DNA from: Nesterenkonia pannonica
Lineage (GTDB): Bacteria; Actinomycetota; Actinomycetes; Actinomycetales; Micrococcaceae
Reading direction: 5' to 3'
NCBI RefSeq assembly: GCF_019575955.1
Contig: NZ_CP080575.1
Span: forward strand, 62,001-126,000
Length of the DNA: 64,000 bases
The notes beneath the pieces were generated by a model, which worked only from the letters and a program-made list of their open reading frames with translations, made no database searches and was not told the DNA's origin. A program made the position numbers and the translations under genes. Positions 11,668-20,020 of this stretch are shown in pieces; the first letter of the stretch is position 1, and every line of letters starts with the position of its first letter.

Positions 11668-11706
11668 GGTTGTTCAACAATCGGGGCAAGGGATTGTCCA
11701 ACAATC
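11668..11706. promoter_or_regulatory. Tandem GntR operators upstream of the NRAMP gene
   Basis: Two 15-mers, GGTTGTTCAACAATC (11668-11682) and GATTGTCCAACAATC (11692-11706), centres 24 bp apart, 76-115 bp before the permease start. The second is a perfect 6+6 dyad around a 3-nt centre. The same word occurs again upstream of pxpA. The size and TTGT/ACAA half-sites fit FadR-subfamily GntR operators. Confidence 0.65.
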
Positions 11707-11743
11707 GCGCGAAGTTTTACTCAGCCGTAACAGCAGAGGGCGC

Positions 11744-12428
11744 TCATGCCCGTTCCAGGTGCGCGATGAGGTCGTTCTCCGCCGTGACGAGGTACTCCAT
11801 CAGATAGGTCTCCGCCTCCGCCCGCCTGTTGCCGCGCAGCAGCTCGGCCAGCTCCCCGTTGCGGCGCACATACCGGGTGTGGAAGTCGGACTCATGCCGA
11901 CGAGTGAGGAAGGCCAGCCGCATGCGTGCCAGCACCTGGCTCATCAGGCTGTCCAGGGTGGAGGAGCGGGCCTGAGCAACGATCAGCTGGTGAAACTGCT
12001 GGTTAGCCTCGGCCATGCCGTGCGCGTCCCCTCGGCGAGCGCAGCGTGCGCCCGATCGACGATCTCCTGAGCGCCGCCGTCGCCTCCGCGGAGAAGTCGG
12101 CGGCACGCAGGGCCCCGGTCTGGATGACGCGGCGGACCCTGTAGAGCTCCCGGATGTCCTCGGCCTGGGGCTCATAGACGAAGACTCCGCGGTTGGGGCG
12201 ACGCTGCACCAGGCCCTCGCCGCATGAGGATCTGGAATGCGCTGCGCAGCGTGTGGCGGGAGATCCCGAGCTGCTGGGTGATGCGCACCTCGGGCAGCTT
12301 GGCTCCGGGGACCGCGAGGCCGCGGCGACCTGTTCGCGCAGTGCGGCCGCTGCCCGCTCGGGCAGGTGGGCGTGGTCCTCGGGCTCGGAGCCGATCGGCT
12401 GCAGCGAGGCCCAGACTTCGTCAGACAT
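11744..12428 (-). CDS. GntR-family (FadR/FCD subfamily) regulator
   Basis: About 228 aa. The N-terminal HTH is broken by frameshifts near 12220 and 12310 but reads LPEVRITQQLGISRHTLRSA, QRRPNRGVFVYEP, then the linker EDIRELYRVRRVIQTGALRA. The C-terminal FCD effector domain has AEANQQFHQLIVAQARSSTL, the metal-binding His region (QFHQLI), and RRNGELAELLRGNRRAEAET. It begins 28 bp after the carboxylase gene and precedes the permease in the same strand. It is the obvious candidate to bind the three TTGTTCAACAAT palindromes in this block. The effector may be 5-oxoproline or a related acid (inference). Confidence 0.85.
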
Positions 12429-12456
12429 GGCCTCAAACCTACCCGCCGCGGGGACC

Positions 12457-14193
12457 TCAGCTGATGCGGGCGAGCACCTGGCCGCCGGTGACGGAGGCAC
12501 CGGGGCTGAGGCTCTCCCTGGAGAGGACTCCTGCGGCCGGAGCTGTGACCCTCTGCTCCATCTTCATCGCCTCGACCACTGCTACCGGATCCCTGACTGC
12601 ACCTCGCTGCCGTCCTCGGCGAGCCAGGTCACCAGCGTGCCCGCCATCGGCGCGGTGACGGCGCGGCGTCCTCGGACCGCTGGTCCTGATCGGCGGCTGC
12701 GTCGGCGGAGCCGAGCAGGCTCAGCAGCGAGGAGGGCAGGCCCAGCTGCACGGCCCGGCCGTCGATCTCTACGGTGGCGCGACGCATGGTCTGCTCACGG
12801 TGCCGCACAGCGGATGCCAGATGCTCGGATTCGACGAGAGCGTCCTGGAAGTCCGTTTCGATCCAGCGGGTGTGAACGGCGAAGTCCTCAGCCCCGCGCT
12901 CAGCGGCGAAATCCTCAGCGTCGAGCACCGCGCGGTGGAAGGGCAGCACCGTGGGGATGCCTTCGATGCGCATCTCGGCGAGGGCCGTGCGCGCTCGGAT
13001 CAGCGTCGTCGCCCGATCCGGCCCGGTGACGATGAGCTTAGCGAACATGGAGTCGAAGGCGCCGGAGACCTCGTCACCGGTGCGCAGCCCCGTCTCCACG
13101 CGGATGCCGGGGCCGGTGGGCGGACTGAAGAGCTCCACGCGCCCAGGAGTGGGGATGAACCCGAGGGCGGGATCCTCGGCATTGAGGCGGAACTCGAGGG
13201 CGTGGCCGACGGCCTGGGGGTCCTCGGAGAGGCTGAGCGGCCTGCCCTCGGCGATGCGCAGCTGCTCGGCGACAAGATCGATGCCCGCCGTCTCCTCGGT
13301 CACGGGGTGCTCGACCTGCAGGCGGGTGTTGACCTCCAGGAAGCTCAGCAGCCCGTCGGGGCTCAGAAGATACTCGACGGTCCCAGCGCCCACGTACCCG
13401 GCGGCGGCGCAGATGCTCCGCGCAGACTCGTGGATCCGCTGCCGCGTCTCATCGGTGAGGAAGGGAGCGGGGCCTCCTCCACGAGCTTCTGGCTGCGGCG
13501 CTGCAGGGAGCAGTCGCGCGTGCCGACGACCACCACGTTCCCGTGGGCGTCGGCGATCACTTGGGCCTCCACGTGCCGGGGGCGGTCCAGGAAGCGCTCG
13601 ACGAAGCACTCGCCGCGCCCGAAGGCGGACTCCGCCTCACGAACGGCGGAGGCGTAGCCCTCGTCGAGCTCCGACTCGCTCCGGATGATCCGCATGCCGC
13701 GGCCTCCGCCGCCGTGGGCAGCTTTGACCGCCACGGGCAGGCCATGCTCGGCGGCGAATGCCCGGACCTCCTCGGCCGAGGAGACCGGGCCGTCGGTGCC
13801 CGGCACCAGAGGGGCGCCCGCATCGACGGCGATCCGACGGGCGGTGACCTTGTTCCCCAGTGACTCGATGGTCTCGGGCCTGGGCCCGATCCAGGTCATT
13901 CCGGCGTCCGTCACGGCTCGGGCGAAGTCCGCGTTCTCCGAGAGGAACCCGTAGCCGGGGTGGACTGCGTCGGCTTCGAGGGTGCGGGCGGCCTCCAGGA
14001 TCCGCGGAATGCTCAGGTAGGTGTCCGCGGCCGCATCTCCTCCGAGCGCTGCGGCAGCATCAGCCATTTCCACGTGCAGGGCGGCGGCGTCCTGGTCGGC
14101 GTAGACGGCGGCCGTGCTGCATCCGGCCTCGCGGGCTGAGCGGATGATGCGCACGGCGATCTCTCCGCGGTTGGCGATGAGGATGCGCTTCAT
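12457..14193 (-). CDS. Biotin carboxylase fused to biotin carboxyl carrier domain (AccA/AccC-like)
   Basis: About 578 aa. It carboxylates its own biotin using ATP and bicarbonate. Biotin carboxylase part: [63 protein letters not shown] (ATP-grasp glycine loop), [35 protein letters not shown] (catalytic), [11 protein letters not shown]. The carrier domain at the C-terminus has the biotinylation motif [17 protein letters not shown]. Frameshifts lie near 13475, 12660 and 12590. The ATG overlaps the pxpBC stop (ATGA), so it is translated with it. Its companion carboxyltransferase is not in the window. Its role in oxoproline breakdown is inferred from context. Confidence 0.9.
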
Positions 14194-15807
14194 GGTCGGG
14201 CCTCCAGGATGTGGGTCGGGGCGAGTGTGTCAGGGTCCACCGGCTGCAGGGAGACGGCGGTGCCGGGGCCAGCTGGGCAGCGATGCTCAGGTCCTCGGGC
14301 ACGACGACGCCGATCACCGGGTAGCTTATGGTCACCGGGTGGTCGTTGAGGAACAGCACCGGACTCCCCTCCGGGGCATCTGCAGCGAGCCGCGCGGCAC
14401 TCCTCGCTGGGGAGCTCGTCCTCCTTGGCGCGCCGGAGGGGACGGGCGTGCTCGTCGTCGGGGTCCGGCGCCAGCCGCAGGCCGATGCGGTCGGCCTGCG
14501 CAGTGACCTGCCAGTCCTGCTCCGCCAGGCGCGCCTGCTCGGCGCTGTCGAACCAGTCCTGGCGGGGCCCGTAGGTGAACCGCAGGACGGCGCGGCCTGC
14601 GTCGTCGGGCACGTAGAGGGTCGGCTGCTCCGGGACGCCCACCGGCGAGAGTCCCTGCGGCTCGGCGAGGGACAGGCCCTGGCCCTCCGCCAGGGGCCGG
14701 ACCGAGTCCGGACATGGTGTCGGAGGATGCCGAGCCGAGCACCGGCTCAGCGTCGATCCCCGCGAACGGCCACGATGCTCCGCAGGCCCCGTGTCGGTGC
14801 GCGGAGGGTGAGGGTCTCACCCTCCATCAGGACGAACGGCGCGCAGAGCGGGGCAGATCGAACGGATTCGGGTCCGACGACCTCGGCCTGCGCCTGAGCG
14901 CCGGTGAGGGCGAGCACCACGGTCCGTGCGGCGCGCAGGCTCAAACCCCCATGACGGCCTCAAGAACTGCTGCGGACTGCGGGTTGCCGACGAGACGGTT
15001 GGCCTGAGCGGCGGCGGCCTCATCCGCGACGCCCGCCCGCGAGACGCCGAGGTCGCTCAGACCGGCGCGCCCGAAGTCCTGCACAAGGGTCTGCATCCCT
15101 GGGGAGACGATCTCCAGCGCCCCGTGCTCTGAGCCGTCAGCAGGGTTCGCGGGTGCCGCGGCGCCGGTCTCCGGCAGAGCGTCGACGGCGCGGTAGCTGA
15201 CGGTGTCGCCGGGGCGCACGAGGGCCGGGCTCTCCTGCTCCAGATCCCACATGGCAGCGCCGGTGCGCCCGATGAGCTGCCAGCCGCCCGGGGACCTGCG
15301 CGGGTAGATCGCCGAGAACTCCCCGGCGAGCGTTACGCTGCCCGCCGGCACGGCCGTGCGGGGAGACCTCCTGCGGGGCACCTGCATGCTTCGGCTGTCC
15401 GGCACGCAGTAGGCGAATCCTGGGGCGAAGCCGCCGAAGGCCGCCGTCCATGTGCGGGAGGTGTGCCATTCGATGAGCTGTTCGACGCTCATGCTCAGCT
15501 GCTCGGCGAGCGCGGGCAGATCTTCGCCGTCGTATACGACGTCGATAGTGACCTCGCGAGCTTCACTGCGCTGCCTCTCCGGCAGCGGCGTGCGCTCCAG
15601 CTCGGCCCGCCCTGCGGTGAGGGCTGCGGGTGAGGAGAAGCGGATCATGACGGTTCGGGCGGCGGCGACCAGCTCCTCCTGGCCGTGCAGCGGATGGCGG
15701 CTGAGCTGCTGGTGTGCCGCGAGGACCGTCTCCAGTGCGTCGAATTCCAGCAGCAGGGCTCGAGTGCCTGCGCGGCGGACGCTGACGGCGGCGTGTCCGA
15801 TGCTCAT
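14190..15807 (-). CDS. pxpBC: 5-oxoprolinase subunits B and C fused (KipI-KipA type)
   Basis: About 539 aa. The N-terminal ~215 residues are PxpB/KipI (allophanate-hydrolase subunit 1 fold), with [27 protein letters not shown]-like [26 protein letters not shown] and [15 protein letters not shown]. From about residue 230 PxpC/KipA (subunit 2 fold) starts: [76 protein letters not shown] and [16 protein letters not shown]. The frame breaks near 14940, 14740, 14640 and 14370. It lies 8 bp after pxpA and overlaps the carboxylase start by 4 bp. With PxpA it should hydrolyse 5-oxoproline to glutamate with ATP. Fusion of the two subunits is seen in some bacteria. Confidence 0.87.
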
Positions 15808-15815
15808 CGCGCGGC

Positions 15816-16575
15816 TCAGACGTCGACGAAGCTGCGGATCTGCACCCCAGCGTCTTCGAGGGCGGCGCGGAGCGTGGCGGCCATCTGGGCGGCGCCTGCC
15901 GTGTCGCCGTGGGTGCAGATCGACTCCGCCCCGGCCTCTATGCGGGTGCCGTCGTGGGCGATCATCACACCGTCCTGCGCCAGTCGGAGCATGTTCTCCA
16001 CCACGCGGCCGGTGTCCTCGATCACCGCGCCGGGCTCGCGGCGGGAGACGAGAGTGCCGTCCGGGTTGTAGGCCCGGTCCGCGAACGCTTCGGAGACTCC
16101 CCGCAGCCCCTGGCGGCGGGCGTAGTCGAGTGCGTATCCGCCCGGCAGCAGCAGGACGGGCAGCGTCTCGTCGTACTCGCCGATGGCATCGATGACGGCG
16201 TGCGCCTGATCCTTGTGGTGGACGATCGTGTTGTACATGCCCCCATGAGGCTTGACGTATCGGATGCGGGTTCCTGCGGACCGGGCCAGCGCTTCGAGAG
16301 CTCCGAGCTGGTAGGTCACCTCAGCGGCGAGCTCCTGGGGGTCGTAGTCGATGAAGCGCCGTCCGAAGCCGGGGAGATCCCGGTAGCCGATGTGCGCCCC
16401 CACAGCCACTCCCCAGCCGCCGCCGCTTGCAGCGTGCGACGGATCGTCAGGGGTCGCTTGCGTGGAATCCGCAGGCGACGTTGGCGCTGGAGACGATGTC
16501 CAGCATGGACTCGTCAGGAATGGACCAGTTGCCGAAGGACTCTCCGACGTCGCTGTTCAGATCGATCCGGGTCAC
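15816..16575 (-). CDS. pxpA: 5-oxoprolinase subunit A (LamB/YcsF family)
   Basis: About 253 aa, full family length. The start reads [16 protein letters not shown], the LamB/YcsF signature DLNxDxGE, followed by [62 protein letters not shown] and [15 protein letters not shown] at 16575 is chosen because AGGAGA lies 5 nt upstream and the conserved protein begins at once. A frameshift lies near 16420. First gene of the pxp operon, with a GntR palindrome 31 bp upstream of the start. Confidence 0.9.
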
Positions 16576-16605
16576 AGGTGTCTCCTTCGCTGACAGTGCA
16601 CGTGC

Positions 16606-16620
16606 GATTGTTCAACAATA
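16606..16620. promoter_or_regulatory. GntR operator upstream of pxpA
   Basis: GATTGTTCAACAATA differs by one base from a perfect version of the two sites at 11668-11706. It lies between ramB and pxpA, in the promoter position for the pxp operon. Confidence 0.62.
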
Positions 16621-16634
16621 ACAGCGGCTCTGTT

Positions 16635-18121
16635 TCAGCTCTGTGACTGGAGGAACCTGTAGACCTCCTCCGAATCCACCCCGGGGAACGCCCCTGCGGC
16701 ATCGCCGCCAGCAGATGCGTGTTCGCCCGCGCCGTAGGCCATGCGTGCCCGTCCCACACCTCGGAGAGCTCCGCGGGCGGAATGCGGCAGCAGGTGGGGT
16801 CGTCCGGGCACCGGGATTTGGACCGGAACCCGGTGGCGCGGCCGCGGAACCACTTGGCGTGCTCGAAGGGCACTCCGATGGAGAGCGAATACACCGACGA
16901 GGAGTGCGACTCGGTGCGCGCCGTGCACCAGAAGGTGCCGCGGGGGTGTCGGTGTACTGGTCGAAGGAGCGGAACTTGTCCTCCACGTCGAACACCTCCC
17001 GCGAGGTCCAATGCCGACAGATCGTCTGGCCCTCGATGGCGCCGGAGTGGTCGGTGGGGAATCGGACCCCGTCGTTCTCGTAGGCCTTGTGGATGATCCC
17101 CGACTCATGGACCTTCTGGAAGTGGCAGGTGATGCCCAAGTGCTCGGTGGCCAGGTTGGTGAACCGGTGTGCGGCCGACTCGTAGCTCACCGCGAAGGCA
17201 TCCCGCAGGTCCTCGATGGCCAGCTCCTTGGACCGCTTGGCCTGCTGCAGGAAGTCCGTGGTGGACGCCTCAGGCATGAGCAGGGCGCCAGCGAGATAGT
17301 TGGCGTAGACCCGCTGCCGGAGGAACTCCGAATAGTCCCCGGGCGCCTCATGCTTCAGCACCCGGTGCGCCAGCGCCTGCAGCAGCACCGATCGAGCGTC
17401 CCTGGCCCCCGTCGCAGACTGCGTGAGGTAGATGACCATGTTCCGCTGGTCGGTGACCGACTGGGTCTCGTGGGGAAGCCGCGAGACGTAGCGGATCGAG
17501 TAGCCGAGATGCTCGGCAATGTCGGCAGCCTTGTGATGGCTCAGCGGCCGGTGCTGACCACCGGGGCCCGCGTCATGGCGAACCGCTGCGAGCAGCTCGG
17601 CCGCCTGCTTCTCCAGCTCCGGGTAATAGTTGTTCTTGGCGCGCTGCTCCTCGCGCAGCTCCGTATTGGCCCGCCTGGCCTCCTCCGGCGTGGCAGCCTG
17701 CTCCTCGAGGCGACGCTTGAGCTCGCGCTGCAGAGCGACCAGCGACTCGAGGGCATCGGTGGGAAGCCGCGAGGAGATCCGCACATTGGGAAGGTTCAGG
17801 GCGGCGTAGAGGGTCCGCGCTGCGTCTTCTCGAGCTCTATCTCCAGGGCCGCGCGACGGTTGGGGGCTCTGCGCCGAAGAGCTCGTCGACCCCGACTCCG
17901 AGCGTCTTCGCGATCTGGCGAAGCTGGGAGAGCTTCGGCTCGCGACGGCCGTTCTCCAGCAGAGACAGCTGGGAGGGGACCGTCCCGACGGCCTCAGCGA
18001 GGTCATCGAGGGTCATCGGCTGCTTCTTGCGGAGGTGGCGGACGCGACGGCCCAGGGCAATCAGGTCGACGCCCTCGTCGCTCTCCTCGTCCACACTCCG
18101 CCCTGAGCGCATGTGAGTCAT
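16635..18121 (-). CDS. ramB: RamB-type regulator (XRE HTH + ImmA/IrrE-like + short-chain fatty acyl regulator domain)
   Basis: About 495 aa, matching RamB/RamB-like proteins. An XRE-type HTH spans residues ~20-80 (LGRRVRHLRKKQPMTLDDLA, AVGTVPSQLSLLENGRREPK, QIAKTLGVGVDELF). The middle has a helical DUF955-related region (HKAADIAEHLGYSIRYVSRL; ALAHRVLKHEAPGDYSEFLR; YANYLAGALLMPE). The C-terminal domain has cysteines in SKSRCPDDPTCCRIPP. Frameshifts lie near 17830, 16940 and 16720. It is encoded immediately downstream of isocitrate lyase, as in corynebacteria, where RamB represses aceA and aceB. It probably controls acetate/glyoxylate genes here too. Confidence 0.87.
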
Positions 18122-18215
18122 GCTACAGCTCCATCGTCCTGCTGAGAGACGGACCGACCCCAGAAGGACCTCGAAAACCTCTGGGGGCCGGTGGTTCCGG
18201 ACGAGCCTGCAGGCT

Positions 18216-18334
18216 CTACACTGCCTGCGGACCGGCAGCCTCAGCATCGTCAGCATCGGTCGTCATGACGTGCAGTGAGGCGCGGGGGCCTCAGGGACGC
18301 CGTTGATCAGGATTCCTGCAGCGCTCATGGTCAT
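18216..18334 (-). CDS. Possible small ORF between aceA and ramB
   Basis: Eight bases past the aceA stop an AGGAGATGA ribosome-binding site precedes ATGACC. The uninterrupted frame gives 23 residues (MTMSAAGILINGVPEAPAPH...) to a TGA at 18263. Restoring one C in the run near 18285 would extend it to ~39 residues ending TTDADDAEAAGPQAV. No family recognised. The good RBS is the only positive support. Confidence 0.3.
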
Positions 18335-18342
18335 TCATCTCC

Positions 18343-19691
18343 TCAGTGGAACTGTCCCTCTTCGGTCGACCCCTTGAGGGCGACCGTCGAGGAGTCAGGG
18401 TTCAGGGTGGTCGAGATGGCGTCGAAGTAGCCGGTGCCGACTTCGCGCTGGTGGCGGGTGGAGGTGTATCCGCTGCCCTCAGAGGCGAACTCAGCCTCCT
18501 GCAGCTCCACGTAGGCCTTCATCTGCTCCTCCTTGTAGCCCTTGGCGAGGTTGAAGGAGGCGTAGTTGAGGCTGTGGAAGCTTACCAGGGTGATGAACTG
18601 GAAGGTGAAGCCCATCTTGCCGAGCTCGTTCTGGAACTTCGCGATGGTCTCGTCGTCCAGGTGCTTCTTCCAGTTGAAGGACGGCGAGCAGTTGTAGGCC
18701 AGCATCTGGTCCGGGTGCTCAGCCTTCACCGCCTCGGCGAACCGACGCGCCGCCTCCAGGTCCGGGGTGCCCGTCTCCATCCAGATGAGGTCGGAGTAGG
18801 GGGCGTAGGCCTTGGCGCGCTCGATGCAGGGCTCGATGCCGTTGCGCACCTTGTAGAAGCCCTCGGCAGTGCGCTCGCCGGTGATGAAGGGCCGGTCCCG
18901 CTCGTCGACGTCCGAGGTGATCAGCGTGGCAGCCTCTGCGTCGGTGCGGGCGATGATCAGGCTGGAGACGTTGTGCACGTCGGCTGCCAGACGGGCGGCC
19001 TGCAGGGTGCGCACGTGCTGTCCGGTGGGGATCAGCACCTTGCCGCCGAGGTGGCCGCACTTCTTCTCGGAGGCCAGTTGGTCCTCCCAGTGCACTGCTG
19101 CCGCACCGGCGTCGATCATGCTCTTCATGAGCTCGTAGGCGTTGAGGGGCCGCCGAAGCTTACCTCTGCGTCGGCGACGATCGGGACCACATAGTCCTCG
19201 ACGTCCCTGACGCCTTCGAGGTAGTCGATCTGGTCGGCGCGCATCAGAGCGTTGTTGATGCGGCGCACCACGGTCGGCACGGAGTTCGCCGGGTACAGCG
19301 ACTGGTCCGGGTAGGTGTGGCCGGAGTTGTTGGCGTCGCTTACGACCTGCCAGCCGGAGAGGTAGATGGCCCGCAGGCCTACCTTCACGTAGTTGACCGC
19401 CTGGTTGCCGGAGAGTGCGCCCAGGAGTTGGTGTACCTGCTTACTGCGTGCTCCTCGGTGAGCTGCTTCCAGAGCTTCTCCGCGCCGCGCTTGGCGAGGG
19501 TCTTCCTCCTGGACGGTTCCCTGGAGCTTCACGACGTCAGTGGCGGAGTAGTCACGCGTGACGTTCTTCCAGCGGGGGTTCGTAGTCCATTCCTCCTGGA
19601 GGGCCTCCACCTTGCTGCTGAAGTCGGGATCGATGGTCGATGCTTACTCCTGAGCCACGCCGTCGACCTGAGTGTTCAGAGTGTCGGTCAT
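18343..19691 (-). CDS. aceA: Isocitrate lyase
   Basis: About 448 aa. It splits isocitrate to glyoxylate and succinate. Seen: [37 protein letters not shown], then [20 protein letters not shown] with the catalytic KKCGH motif, [52 protein letters not shown], and the C-terminal [12 protein letters not shown] typical of actinobacterial enzymes. Four GTAAGC words (19158, 19338, 19439, 19642) fall in conserved places. Reading them as GCCAGC restores the family alanines (DAEA, WQVA) and removes an in-frame TAA at codon ~16. Further frameshifts lie near 19150, 19430 and 19510. ramB follows. Confidence 0.94.
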
Positions 19692-20020
19692 GGTGAATCT
19701 CCTTTGAATCGTTGACCGTTCCGCACAACCTCGTCGTTGCGGGATGTGACTCCAGTCTCAGCGGGGCGCAACCCCCGAACCACCGGATCCGAGAAAAAGA
19801 TCTGCATTTCTTCGATGCGGCGAAGAACGTGCAGTCTGCGGCGCGAACTGTCGCCCTGAGACGCTCCGGACCGCACCGCGAGCCCATGTCGAGGCCTCTC
19901 CTGCCCATTGAGCCTCTAGCCAACGAACGACCTGGTCAGACTAAGATGACCCCTAGAGAAAATTTCTTCACTGAGCCAGCGATCCCGTTCGGTCACCCAT
20001 CATGAAGGGCTGCGCGCCTG
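19692..20020. promoter_or_regulatory. Divergent intergenic region aceA / LuxR-1
   Basis: 329 bp without a convincing gene. It holds an imperfect inverted repeat near the aceA start (CCGCACAAC...GTTGCGG, 19721-19742) and an AT-rich element AAAAAGATCTGCATTTC at 19794-19810 that stands out from the GC-rich surroundings. A second AT-rich patch (AGAAAATTTCTTCA, about 19957) lies closer to the LuxR gene. They are plausible regulator sites or promoter elements for aceA and the LuxR genes. No factor can be assigned by eye. Confidence 0.4.

Noticed and set aside
13036..13042. GCTTAGC in the biotin carboxylase as another damaged site
   Set aside because: On the coding strand it reads GCT AAG CTC in the conserved AKLI motif with the frame intact, so it is genuine.
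12800..13688. Long plus-strand frames opposite the biotin carboxylase
   Set aside because: The minus strand has all carboxylase motifs; the plus frames are low-complexity mirror translations.
16741..18306. Long open frame on the plus strand (over 500 codons) opposite ramB
   Set aside because: Antisense shadow of a GC-rich gene. The minus strand carries a clear HTH plus RamB architecture; the plus-strand translation is Arg/Gly/Pro-rich with no motif.
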